Translations under genes and position numbers: made by a program | Shown: in pieces, positions 1 to 10,031 of the stretch | Layout: each line of letters begins with the position of its first letter | Position numbering within the stretch: the stretch's first letter is position 1 | From: Utricularia gibba | Lineage: Eukaryota > Streptophyta > Magnoliopsida > Lamiales > Lentibulariaceae | Assembly (NCBI GenBank): GCA_002189035.1 | Contig: NEEC01000004.1 | Coordinates: forward strand, 4,464,001-4,528,000 | Direction of reading: 5' to 3' | DNA length: 64,000 nt | Notes under the pieces: model-generated | What the model was told of the DNA's origin: nothing | Seen by the model: only the letters and a program-made list of their open reading frames with translations | Databases searched by the model: none

Positions 1-2
1 CG

Positions 3-103
3 GCCGCAGGACTCAACATCGACGACTATTCAAGGAAGAAGTTGGACTTAACTGCTCAAGAGCTGACCGAGGAGAAGGAGCTTGCTTATTCCTGCCTCAC
101 CTG
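3..103 (+). CDS. 3' end of an unrecognised protein-coding gene (partial)
   Basis: Frame 3 is open from the window edge to a TGA at 101-103 and gives about 33 residues that are charged and helix-prone (…[12 protein letters not shown]…[14 protein letters not shown]). The composition is typical of a protein C-terminus. The following sequence looks like a 3' UTR with an AATAAAT-type signal near 272. I do not recognise the family, and the tail is too short to name. It could also be the last exon of a longer gene beginning outside the window, or a chance open frame. Confidence 0.35.
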
Positions 104-789
104 AACTAAGGCTTTTTCCTCAATGGAAGAGATCTCCCCGTGTTGTTTGATGAGTGCATCCTCACGGGCATCTATCATTAAGAACCTTGAGACGGGTTAG
201 TCTAAATTTTCAATCTGCATTTGCTCGAGTTTTGATAACGCTGTTGTCACCCCTTCTCCCTCACTTTTTGGTAATAAATCCGTGGAGATTCAATGAAGTG
301 GTTGAGCTCATCGCTGTTGCATGTCGCTTTCCTCGCCATACGCCATTTATTTGTTTGTCATTTAGCAAAGCATGCCGTATTATTTCAACTGCCTGGGGAA
401 TAGGTTGAGCTTCAGAACCATGTGTTTTTTCAACGACAGCAGTTACTCTTTTTTGACTTCCTTCCCATCTCGTGGAACAAGTCCTCGGGGCGCTTGAAGT
501 TTTTTTCCTTTTTCGGTGGGTTTCCAATCTTCACCTAATCCCAACTTGTTTGGTCATTGACTGTGCATAAAAATGCCATCTTTTAGTTGCAGAATAGTCT
601 TGCCACCTTGTTTTTCTTGGTTACCTTTGTCTGACGTTGTGTTGAAAAAATTCAATTTCTCTCAGGAAAATGTTGAAATCCGAAATGGATGTTAACTAAT
701 CGATTTTCAAAGTGAAATTTCACCCCCACAAAGATTTAGGACAACCAGTCGTCGTTTCAGGGGCAAAAAGCCACTTCATTTGCAAGCCT
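104..789. other. Intergenic, probable 3' UTRs of the flanking genes
   Basis: This 0.7 kb stretch is T-rich on the plus strand. It likely holds the 3' UTR of the truncated gene at the left edge and, on the minus strand, the 3' UTR of the phosphate transporter. The two open frames of 80-90 codons here have no recognisable similarity and overlap on opposite strands, so I read them as chance. Confidence 0.4.
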
Positions 790-2409
790 TTAAACTGGAA
801 CAGTTCTAACTCTCCCATCGGGGGTCCTCGTCGCCATCTCCTGATTCTCGTCGACGTTCTCCTGCGATATCTCCTCTAGGGACTTCCCTTTCGACTCCGG
901 CACCAGCAACGTGAAGACCATCCCCAATGCGTTGATGCATCCGAGGACAATGAGGGAGTTCCTCACCCCAATTCCAGCAGGGTACCCTGCGTCTCTCTTC
1001 GTCGGATCCCTTGACTGAGCAGCGTACAGGAACCCGAATGCACCTACTATTGCTCCGGCTTTGCCCGCCGCCGCCGATATACCGTGGCAAGTCGACCTCA
1101 GCCGCGCCGGGAAGATCTCCGCGGGGACAACGAAGGTGGTGGCGTTGGGGCCGAAGTTGGCGAAGAAGAATGTGAGCGAGTAAATGATCACGAACCCGAT
1201 TCGGTTGTCCTTGTGAGTCCAGTGATTGTACGGGATGGCTAAAGCGAACATGAACACGGTCATGAAGAAGAAGCCCATCAGCTGGATCGCGAATCTGCCG
1301 ATTTTGTCGATGAAGAAGACGGTGAACCAGTAGCCGGGAACTGTGCTGCAGAGTGCGATAAGAGTTTGAGCTCTGGCGATTCTGTAGAGTTCTTCGAGAG
1401 CATTCATTGTTTTCGGAGGCGGGATCCATCCGATGGCGGAGAATATGTCTTTTTGGAAGAGGTTTTGGCTGTAGTACGCGATGTCCAGCAAGAACCAGGT
1501 GGTCGTTGTGCCGAGAAGATGAAGGCCGTGACGGCGGAGGAATTGCCGTGAGAAAAGCCCGAATTCGTTCCCGTTTTGTTCCGCGATCTTCACTACTTTC
1601 TCCGGCTCAGCTTCGATTTCAACTTGCAATACTTTCGACATATCTGAGGCCGCTTGTTTCGCGTTTTTGGCAACCAACGCCGTGTACCTGGCAGTTTCCG
1701 GCATCTTCATCCGCCAGTAGTATGTTAACGCCGCTGGCAGAGCACCGAACATGAGAATCAATCTCCAAACGAAATCGGCTTGAGGCACTACGGACCCAGC
1801 GGGGTTATCTTGATAAGCTGGAGACGGAAATGCGGCCTTGAAAGCTGCTGATAGAATTATCGCCACCATTCCTCCGGCCAAAATCCCGAACCCTTGCATC
1901 GCGAATACCGCGGCGATAAACGCGCCACGGGTCTTCTTGTTAGCGTACTCCGACATAATAGTAGCGGAAAGAGGGTAGTCGCCCCCAATTCCAAACCCTA
2001 GCCAAAATCGGAAGAAACAAAGCGTCGCCATAACCGCCTGCGGATTGCTCCCAAACGAAAGCCCCGAGGCGACGGAGCAAAGCACCATCATCAGCAACGT
2101 CATACCATACACCTTTTTCCGTCCGAGCTTATCCCCAAGCCAGCCGAAGAAAAGCTGTCCAGCGAGTGTTCCACAGAAAGCGACGCCGTTAACCGCCGCC
2201 GAGACATTCGGCGGGAGAGTCCCCGGCTTCGCTGCGCCTTCATGGTGATAGTATATCCTTCCTAGTAGCTTAGTCACCAGAGAAATGCAAAAAAGATCGT
2301 ACGCGTCGGTGAAGAAACCCATTCCAGCGATCACAATCGCCGTGAAATGGTACAGCTGCGTCTTCGCCGCGTCAAGCGCATTCAAAACTTGGAGTTGCTC
2401 CTTCGCCAT
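790..2409 (-). CDS. PHT1: PHT1-family high-affinity inorganic phosphate transporter
   Basis: This is a plasma-membrane H+/phosphate symporter of the major facilitator superfamily that takes up orthophosphate from soil or moves it between tissues. The intronless frame gives 539 aa, the usual PHT1 length. The PHT1 signature [13 protein letters not shown] lies at residues 142-154, the MFS motif GDKLGRKKV at 92-100, and the acidic pair D35/D38 in TDAYDLF. Six plus six hydrophobic segments flank a charged central loop at about 270-330. The frame continues 44 codons upstream to an ATG at 2541. I chose the ATG at 2409 because MAKEQLQVL is the normal family start and a TATA box at 2557-2564 would place transcription start near 2530. 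The member within the PHT1 clade cannot be fixed by eye. Confidence 0.95.
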   Translation of the reverse strand: MAKEQLQVLNALDAAKTQLYHFTAIVIAGMGFFTDAYDLFCISLVTKLLGRIYYHHEGAAKPGTLPPNVSAAVNGVAFCGTLAGQLFFGWLGDKLGRKKVYGMTLLMMVLCSVASGLSFGSNPQAVMATLCFFRFWLGFGIGGDYPLSATIMSEYANKKTRGAFIAAVFAMQGFGILAGGMVAIILSAAFKAAFPSPAYQDNPAGSVVPQADFVWRLILMFGALPAALTYYWRMKMPETARYTALVAKNAKQAASDMSKVLQVEIEAEPEKVVKIAEQNGNEFGLFSRQFLRRHGLHLLGTTTTWFLLDIAYYSQNLFQKDIFSAIGWIPPPKTMNALEELYRIARAQTLIALCSTVPGYWFTVFFIDKIGRFAIQLMGFFFMTVFMFALAIPYNHWTHKDNRIGFVIIYSLTFFFANFGPNATTFVVPAEIFPARLRSTCHGISAAAGKAGAIVGAFGFLYAAQSRDPTKRDAGYPAGIGVRNSLIVLGCINALGMVFTLLVPESKGKSLEEISQENVDENQEMATRTPDGRVRTVPV

Positions 2410-2556
2410 CGATCGGAGTTTCTTGAAATCCTTAACCCGATACGGAGACCTCCGTCGCGAGCCGCGAAGAGAAACAGGAGGAGCCGAGAGCAGGCGGACA
2501 CACGAAGACGATACGATCCGCCGCAAGCAAGAAAAATGCAACTGAATTGCTTCGGC

Positions 2557-2564
2557 ATTTATAA
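2557..2564 (-). promoter_or_regulatory. TATA box of the phosphate transporter gene
   Basis: Read on the minus strand this is TTATAAAT, about 150 bases before the chosen start codon. It would give a 5' leader of about 120 bases. It supports the internal ATG at 2409 rather than the upstream in-frame ATG at 2541, which would lie almost at the transcription start. Confidence 0.55.
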
Positions 2565-2674
2565 GTCAAGGATTGAATCCTGACCGCTGGATCAAATACA
2601 AGCTCGACGGTGGAAGATCGAGCTTCCACTTCGGCCCACGTGGTGCACTCACACTTGATTACTAGCTTCTGGGC

Positions 2675-2827
2675 GGTCAATGGTCAACGCGTGATCTTAG
2701 GAACAAATCACACCCCAAATTTAAATAAAAACCATAATTAATTCTTTACTAAACAAAATTGTCAACATTTTTAAGATGTTTTTTTCCAACATGAAAACAA
2801 AGTCAAGCTTACCTAATAAATGTCAAG
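2675..2827 (-). promoter_or_regulatory. W-box cluster upstream of the phosphate transporter
   Basis: On the gene strand, TTGAC cores occur five times in about 150 bases (near 2676, 2683, 2761, 2802 and 2822). Three of them are full TTGACC/T W-boxes, and two TTGACC copies are only 7 bases apart. WRKY factors are known to act on PHT1 promoters through W-boxes. The role here is inferred. Confidence 0.4.
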
Positions 2828-4258
2828 ATTACCTGAAACGCATGTTTTAAAATCGAATTTTAGAAATTGAGCATACATTATTATTTTTTTTATAATATTT
2901 ATATAATCTATATAGTAATATTTTTTTTAATGTCATGATTTAAAATTTCATTACTTTTTTAAAAATATTTACAAATACAAGATAATAGATTATAAATGCG
3001 GATGATGACGAAAATTTCATATTCATTTGAGAAAAAAATCATATGGTACAAAATATTTCCGTATTCATTAAAATTAAACAAAAAACGAAAATACCCTTTA
3101 GATCAGGTGTGACGTCACCGGCACTCTATCTAGTGATCACTTGTCATTGAAGAGGGGTAGGGATATTATATCTAATAGAAACATATATTTTTATATTCAT
3201 TTATTTAATTTTATCAAAACAAAAAATTGTTAATGTTTGTTTATTTAAAATTTAAGATCGTTCATAAATGTTCATAAATACATATATTATTAATTATTAT
3301 ATTTTTTTATATTTCAAATAATTGAGAAATGTATAATATATTTATATAAATCAAATTTAATGTAACATTAATATTACAATCCAATAACGCTATTGCTTAT
3401 GTTTATTCATTAAAATAATTAAACATATATTTTATTTGTATTCGTTTGTTTACACTATTTAAATAAAAAAATAATTTTAATCAAATAAAGTACAATTCGA
3501 ACACGAATTATTAGTTTATTATAACATCCATAAACAATGGAGGGTAGGGGTCAAAGTTGGTTTTGGAATCCAAAATTTCCACCATGCTGATAAGCTTGCC
3601 TCATTAAATTAATCTCAAATGGAGATTAGAGAGTTTAATTACAATTTAGTGTTCTAATTTCAATAGTTTGACTTTTAACAGTTATGCATACCTACCAACA
3701 AACAGTGTAGGGGCATTTTGATCATTTTATAATGGTGTACCTCGGATTATGTTTGGAACAATTTATACTTATATTTAATATACTTAATAAATATTGTGCT
3801 ATTACATACATGTGAAATTTATTTTAAAAATAATATAAATATCGACCATCTCTTAGTTTTAATAAGTCCTAGAAATTTAAATTGCATTAAGAATCAGTTA
3901 CTAAAACAATTTTATTATCAAATATGAATGAATGTTTTAAAAAAATTAAAAATTTAGAATTATTTATTATTTTTAAAAACGTATGAAATTTCAGATTCTA
4001 ATTCCACATAATTGCTTTTATCAAATAGAGTGTTAGTTTATGTTTTTTAAAAATATATTTTTCTAACATAATGTTAATTAAAAGATTTACGAGAATGCCC
4101 TTGTTTGTGTCGATTGATTTTCCAACAACCTAATCCCTGGTTTTTTGGTGAGGGTTGGAATTTATGGAAAATAATATTGATTTATTTCTTGATAATATTT
4201 ATGGACCCACATTAACACATCATGTTTCATTACACAGTGTTGTTCCCGGCGCCGCCGC

Positions 4259-4743
4259 CTAACTATTTCGCTGCCGTGAGGAGAGCTTCTTCTTCAAGGC
4301 GATCACCGGCGAGCACCCCTCCTCGTGAAGGAAACCGCCCATCTCAGTCAAGGACTGGGTAACCATCTCCACCGGGAAATTGAGCGCCGCCGCGGTCCCT
4401 CTCATCGCAAACGCCGCCTGGTCGTACGCCATCGCCGCCGCCTCCACCGTGTCGAAGGTCCCCAACCAAACCCTCGCCCCCGCCTCGTCGAATCCCGAAT
4501 CTCTGCCGCGAACTTCCCCCACGGCCGTCTCCTCACTCCGCGCCATGGCTTGCCCGTCGCCGGATTCGCCAGTTCCCCTTCCAGCGACGACGGGGATGGC
4601 GTCACCTCCGATGGCGGGTTCCCCAACCCCGTTTCCTCCAGAACGTGATACAGAAGCATTTCCTGTGGATCGTTCTCGTTGAAGGGGAGATATCCATTTG
4701 AAGAAGACGACTCTCTGCTTCGCCAACCATGAAATCCATCCAT
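4259..4743 (-). pseudogene. ERF1/ORA59-like AP2/ERF transcription factor, frame broken inside the AP2 domain
   Basis: Ethylene-response factors of group IX bind GCC boxes and drive ethylene/jasmonate defence genes. The first frame from ATG 4743 gives the acidic [18 protein letters not shown] segment and the first half of the AP2 domain ([21 protein letters not shown]). The second half ([11 protein letters not shown]…[11 protein letters not shown]) and the C-terminal [13 protein letters not shown] motif lie in the next frame, ending at TAG 4259. The break falls at a run of five C on the plus strand (4477-4481) where six would restore a continuous domain. The region length is 485 bases, one short of 162 codons. 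All other family motifs are intact and no other lesion is seen. It may therefore be a real young null allele or a homopolymer sequencing error in a functional gene of 161 aa. Confidence 0.8.
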
Positions 4744-5708
4744 TTTTCCCGGAAAACGATGAACTAATCAAAAGACTGGCTTTTAAGTTTTTAACAAGAG
4801 TGACATCTAATTTTTAATTCCAAAATAAAAAAAATAAAAAATAAAAATAGGGAGGTTCCGGTGGGCCCCATAGCGTCAAATACACCTCCTTTGTCTTATG
4901 TGCCCATCCAATCATGCTATTCTTCATTGCTCGCCAAAGTTGATTATTTATATTAGTGTTAGTTTTCATAACCTTTAATTTTATTTTATGTGAAATAATA
5001 ATTAATAATTAAATATTTTATAAATATTGATATTTAGAAGTCGTTTAATAATAAAGTATTAATATATTTGTGTATATATACTCAATTATAGTATATATAA
5101 TAAATCATGTATTTGATATCTATGAATATAGAAAACAAAGAGTATTTAATCTATACGAATACAGATAGATACATAGTAACTTTTAAATAGATGTAAATGA
5201 GAAAACATAACCTAATATATTGATTATAAATATATTTATCGAATATAATGAAATTTTAAAAATATATTTATGAAGTCTAGTCATAAAATATAATTTTCTC
5301 TATATAATATATATTAAATAAATTATTAATCAAATTGTTATATAGAAACATATTAATGTTAAAAGGAGAGTTTTTAAATTAATTTTTTTTAAAACGAAAA
5401 AAAATATATTTAATTGCATTTGGTAATAAAATTATTTTATTATATTTTTCAAGAAGTATAAAATCTTCAACCATCTTAAAATTTAAAGTCAAAACTCTTT
5501 GATGTTTTAATGGATTTATTCAATTTTTTTAGTTTTTATTTTTGGCAGGTGTGACTATATGAATAATGAGATAGGCGGCGATATTTATCGTCATCTCACC
5601 CCCAATTCCCAAAAAAGCCCTACTTCGAGATTTCCATAATGAGCTTGTGAGCATTTAGCGGGTTACGTTTTGGTTGGCTCGTGTGAAGAAGATTGAGCAT
5701 CCGTTAGC
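4744..5708. other. Intergenic, A+T-rich, with a possible MITE remnant
   Basis: This is the promoter side of the ERF gene and the 5' flank of the bHLH gene. No coding potential is seen. The segment 5039-5220 resembles the left half of the inverted-repeat element at 59995-60378 and is listed separately. The last 200 bases before 5709 are less A+T-rich and should hold the bHLH promoter and leader. I see no convincing TATA box. Confidence 0.4.
5039..5220. repeat. Truncated relative of the inverted-repeat element at 59995-60378
   Basis: The words AGTCGTTTAATAATAAAGTA, AGATAGATACATAGTAAC and ATGTAAATGAGAAAACAT match, in the same order and with similar spacing, AGTTGATTTGATAGTAAAGT, AGATAGATATATAATAAT and ATATAAATGATAAAACAT of the copy at 59995. 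The right terminus is not found here. Both are A+T-rich, so part of the similarity may be compositional. Confidence 0.4.
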
Positions 5709-7512
5709 ATGGATTCGGCTGGCCTAGAGGAATGGATGGATATGATCGATTGTGGAAGCCTGCTGAACGACACTGGAGAGGCGCCGGATCTTGATTGGAA
5801 CACACAAAAGTGAGCATTTTTATTTGATTTTGGTGTGCGGATTCATGTTGCACTTGAATTGGAGATTTTTCTCTTAATGAAAGGCAATCACAACTTTTGG
5901 GTGATTTTGGATCCGAAAACAAAAGAAAAACACCTTTTTTTTGTCGGGACCTGTCCTTGATCACTTGCAGAGCTGTTTATGGATGGGACATAAGTGGATG
6001 CTGAAAATTGCACTTTTGTTTCTGATTCTGTTGACATATGAGTTCTTTTTTCATGGTTTATTAACGCTTTAATACGTTTGGATGCTTTGCTTCAGTAATT
6101 GTGTAGCATTGGAGGCTGCAATTGCTGGAACTCCATCGCATGAAAGTGAGTGCACAGAAAAAGGATGCACGAGAAAGAGGTAACCATAGAATTGATTGGG
6201 ATTGAGAGCTGACGGTCATGAAAGGTTGATCTTATAGATGCCCTAAAATTGGAGAGCAATCTGTTTTCTTGTGCTATTGCATTTTCTATTCCAATAGTTG
6301 AATGCTAAGTTTTCGTTCAGAAATGATTGAGTTATTTGGCTAGTGTGATCTGTAGATCCCAACAAAATTATAACTTCAGCGCTTTTATGTTTTCATTTTT
6401 GATCGTGTCGGGTGTACTGCATGCTTATCACTTTTAGAGAAGCAAAAAAACAAGCATATGCCTTCTTTGGTGTTGCCACCAGAATGTTGCACTTGCATGA
6501 TTTTCAGCTCCCCGAATCTCACTCCAGCATAATTTTTTCTAAACACAGTTTTGGTGTGTATGTGTCTCTTTTATTTTCAGGGCACGCAGTGATTTGTGCA
6601 GTGGTATTGGATCAAAGGCAATCCGTGAAAGATTGAGGAGAGAAAAATTGAACGAGAGGTGAAACTCATTTTTATTATGGTTTATATTTAGTAGGGGCAG
6701 TACTGGTACTCATATGGCAAATTTGGGTATTCCTAATAAACTCAAATGTAACATACAGACCTCTTTCATCTATCTATATCTTTTTCCCACCTGTGTGTAG
6801 GTTCTTGGAACTTTCAGCCATATTAGAACCTGGAAGGCCAGTCAAAGCAGACAAATTGGCCTTACTGGGTGATGCCATTAAATTATTAAGCCAGTTAAGG
6901 GCCGAGTCCCAGGACTATAAAGAGACTAATGAAAAGCTATTGGAAGAGATAAAGTGTTTAAAGGTTGGATTTCTGCATTTGATCAATATGTAGCTTTATG
7001 TGCGGCATCATCATCTTGGCTTTTCATTCCGTCATTTTTCTGCATTTGTCATAAATCCTCCGAATGCCTGATAGGTGGCTGACTGCCCATTTTTTCCATC
7101 TTACCATTCAACGCCATACATACAAAGTCGTTCAGTTTGTGATATGTAGATCACTTGCTTCTGATCCCCTGTTATAATTCCTATTCAGTCAAGAAATAGT
7201 TTAATGAATTGCCTGTTATGCAGCTACCATATGCATCATTTTAATTTGGTTTCTCTCCTGAAAAAACAGGCCGAGAAGAATGAACTTCGTCAAGAGAAGC
7301 AGGTCCTGAAGGCAGAGAAAGAACTGATTGAGCAGAGGTTGAAAGCAATGAGCACTCCTGGGTTCATTCCTGCCATTCCATCCTTATACCAGGCCAACTT
7401 CAACAAGGTCTCTATGATTCCCAGCTACGGACTAGTCCCGATGTGGCAGTATTTACCGCCGGCCACTCGAGATACTTCTCAAGATCATGAACTGAGACCC
7501 CCTGCAGCTTGA
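5709..7512 (+). CDS. BHLH104: Subgroup IVc bHLH transcription factor, bHLH104/bHLH34-like (ILR3 group)
   Basis: Exons are 5709-5809, 6096-6179, 6581-6658, 6801-6963 and 7270-7512; all junctions are GT-AG and in phase, giving 222 aa. The basic region reads SKAIRERLRREKLNERF, followed by the second helix (ELSAILEPGRPVKADKLALL…). A long leucine-zipper-like coiled coil (AEKNELRQEKQVLKAEKE) follows. The C-terminus PSYGLVPMWQYLP…RDTSQDHELRPPAA is diagnostic of this subgroup and closest to bHLH104. Members form IVc heterodimers, activate subgroup Ib bHLHs and other iron-deficiency genes, and are degraded through the BRUTUS ubiquitin ligase. This copy is short N-terminal to the basic region compared with Arabidopsis bHLH104. 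The start is the only ATG in frame with the exon 1 acidic segment. Confidence 0.92.
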
Positions 7513-8411
7513 TCTCTGGATTATTCCATTCCTGCCGTCATTCTAGTCCTTCCAACCTTCTTCTCTTTGTAACGTTGTTCGAATGCTGAATAAAGACTCC
7601 AATGAAGGAAAATTGTTCAAAACCTAGATGTCTCTATGGCATGAAGGCCTTTCATTCTCTAAACCAGTGTTTAAAAAATTGATTATATCACAATTATGTA
7701 CAATAACAATTAGATTAAAATTGAATTTTTTAAAATAGAAAAAAGTGAACTATTATATTCAATATTGTAGTTTTTAAATTAATTTTCATGGTTTAATGGA
7801 TTTCTCAAATCATAGTAATTTATGTAATTAGTTGACCATTTTTTAGTTATTTAAATAGAATCCTAAAATACAAAAAGATATGTTATTAATTAGTTTGGAA
7901 TATGATTGTTAACATAAATTAAGTGAATAAAAACGTCCTAAAAACCACCCATTATATTAGGGACAATTAATAAAGTGGTTTAATTAATTCTTTATTTTTA
8001 TTTTTTATTTTTAGAATTAAATAAGTATACTTCATGTAATAAATAAATAAATAAATATATATATATATATATGCGTTTGATGCTTTATAAATATATATTA
8101 AAAATATTATTGTCTTTAAAATAAATGTAAAAGGTAAATCAAAGTACATTTTATTAGTAAACTCAACTAAAAAAAGGTTTAAAAAATATATCTAGAATTG
8201 GAATTGGAAAATTACTGGAAGCGGTTTTTACTTTTTTAGGGTGGCTCGGAATTGGAAAATTGGGGGTAAATCCAGCTGGATCTACCGCGATTTAGCATCT
8301 CCCATTTACAATCCGACGGCTGAGATTCCTCGTTCACAAAATGAAATTAGAGCTTTTTTTATTTTTTTTTCTCGTAACGGCGGCGTGTGGCGGCTCTATC
8401 TACGCGATTCT
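7513..8411. other. Intergenic: 3' UTR, A+T-rich spacer with (TA)n, promoter
   Basis: The first 120 bases look like the bHLH 3' UTR (AATAAAG near 7590). The middle is A+T-rich with TAAA/TA microsatellite sequence around 8040-8072. The 8230-8411 part is richer in G+C and would be the promoter and leader of the next gene. The frame from 8241 runs into that gene's exon and is not used. Confidence 0.4.
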
Positions 8412-10031
8412 ATGGCGAAGGGCGGAAGCAACAGAATGGGTTTCGTTTCCTTTCTCGGGAGAGTTCTCTTCGCTTCCATCTTCATCCTCTCTGCATGGCA
8501 AATGTATGTAATCTTTCAATTTCGTTCTTCGAAATTATGTTGCATTTTTGCTTTATGCTTCTCTCAGATCTGTCCCCTAATTGCTCCTCACTGCGTAATT
8601 GTCTTTGGTAACCTAGATCTGGACATCTTTTTCTGGTTAGAATCAATTGCGCGAGTGCTGGAAACTCTGAGATTGGCGTTTCTGTGTGTCGTCTTGGTTG
8701 AATTGTAGTGCGAAATCCTCAGCAGCATTTGTGTCTTTCGCGCGCGCGCGCGCGCGTGTGTTTCCTCCTTTTGTTGCCATTTCATAGACCTTCTAAGTTA
8801 TGATTCTTTTCTTGCTGCTTTTTTTTCCCGTGAATTTTCCTGTTCTTCTGGCTGCAAAGGGCTCATTGTTCCTGTTTCTTTTCACCGAATTTTTCGCCGA
8901 CACCATGAAATTCGTTAATTTTTTAAAGTAAACAGAAGTTCTTGGTGGTGGTGTGGGGTAATCATTGTTTGCTTTTCTACGGTGGAATTGTGTCAATGCA
9001 GATTGGATTCTGTGAATCTTAGTAGATTCAGCAGAAAATCTAGGGAAAAAGTGAGTATGAATGCTTGTCTAACGCAAGGCGTATGTTTATATTAATCACT
9101 CGTAGATATGGCTTTTAAATTTCAGATTTTGTGCAAGTTGGGTTTTTCAGAAAATGGTATGGCCTTGAGGGCTTCTCCTTTGTTCAATGATTTGTCAAGG
9201 TTTCTGCACCACGAATGATGAGTAGTCCCACTTTATTATACGCGTGTTTTAATCATGGTGGTTCACTGACGAATGCAATAGCCCTGATGCATTTCATGTG
9301 CAATTTCTCCAAAGTTTTACATCTATTTTCAAGAATCGGTCTCACTTTTCCTTCCTTGATGTATAAGGTTCAATGAATTCGGAGAGGATGGAGGTCCTGC
9401 AGCAAAGGAATGGGCTCCCAAGCTTGCGCTTCTGAAGAAGCACATTGATGGTGTTATTGGGAAAAATAATCTCCGAATCGATGTAATTTCCATCAAGCTG
9501 ATTCTTCTCACATATCCGCTTATAGATGAAGCTTTGATCATATTAAGATGTGATATGTTGCATTTACAGGTACGAACATTTGTTGCTGCCATTATTTTCT
9601 TGAAGAGCTTCGGAGGAATTCTCTTTGTGCTCGGCAGCACCTTCGGGTCTTATCTTCTGGTTAGGACTTGTCTCCTTAGCTCACCTCCTAATTTTCTTTT
9701 TAGAAACCAGTTCAAGCTTCACATCCTTCTTCTCCTGATCTGTACAGATATACTACCTGATATTGACCACTCCCTTGCTATATGACTTCTATAACTATAA
9801 ACCCGGTACACCAAGATTCCACACCCTCTTGCATGACTTCATCCAGGTATCTCTCCCCATTCCAATAGATAAGCAGTCCTCTCTTCGAATTCTTCATTGT
9901 AACATCTGGCAACGGTTTATCCACAGAGCTTGGCATATGTTGGTGCACTGCTGTTCTTTCTAGGGATGAAGAACACTCTTCTGAGGAGGCAACACAAGAA
10001 GAAAACTACTCCCAAGCCAAAGGCATCATGA
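8412..10031 (+). CDS. HR-like lesion-inducing protein (DoxX-like small membrane protein)
   Basis: Exons are 8412-8503, 9368-9482, 9570-9659, 9748-9846 and 9927-10031, all in phase, giving 166 aa. Family landmarks are MGFVSFLGRVLFASIFILSA, FNEFGEDGGPAAK, the second membrane segment FVAAIIFLKSFGGILFVLGS, TTPLLYDFYNY, ALLFFLGMKN and a lysine-rich tail (RRQHKKKTTPKPKAS). There are four hydrophobic segments. The lysine tail suits a membrane protein with its C-terminus in the cytosol. The family is named for a tobacco cDNA whose overexpression gave hypersensitive-like lesions; the molecular function is unknown. The first intron (864 bases) is much longer than the rest and carries a (CG)n repeat. 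Confidence 0.9.
8739..8761. repeat. (CG)9 followed by (TG)n microsatellite in intron 1
   Basis: Nine uninterrupted CG units run directly into TGTGTG. Long pure CG runs are rare in A+T-rich plant genomes because methylated CpG decays. This one lies within the first intron of the lesion-inducing-like gene, about 240 bases downstream of its first donor. Confidence 0.85.

Larger units (their letters stand above)
2410..4258. other. A+T-rich intergenic region and promoter of the phosphate transporter
   Basis: The proximal 400 bases carry the TATA box and W-boxes listed separately. From about 2700 onward the sequence is strongly A+T-rich, with no coding potential. The stretch from about 3180 to 3530 has repeated CATAAATGTTCATAAATAC-like words and AAACATAT runs, like a decayed DNA-transposon remnant, but I could not delimit ends. 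I see no P1BS (GNATATNC) element in it. Confidence 0.4.

Noticed and set aside
2410-2541. 44-codon N-terminal extension of the phosphate transporter
   Set aside because: No family similarity, very basic and Ser-rich, and its ATG would lie almost at the transcription start set by the TATA box.
4402-4743. ERF read as a 113-aa protein with a basic C-terminus
   Set aside because: The tail after the AP2 break is out-of-frame reading of conserved AP2 codons, so it is not a real domain.
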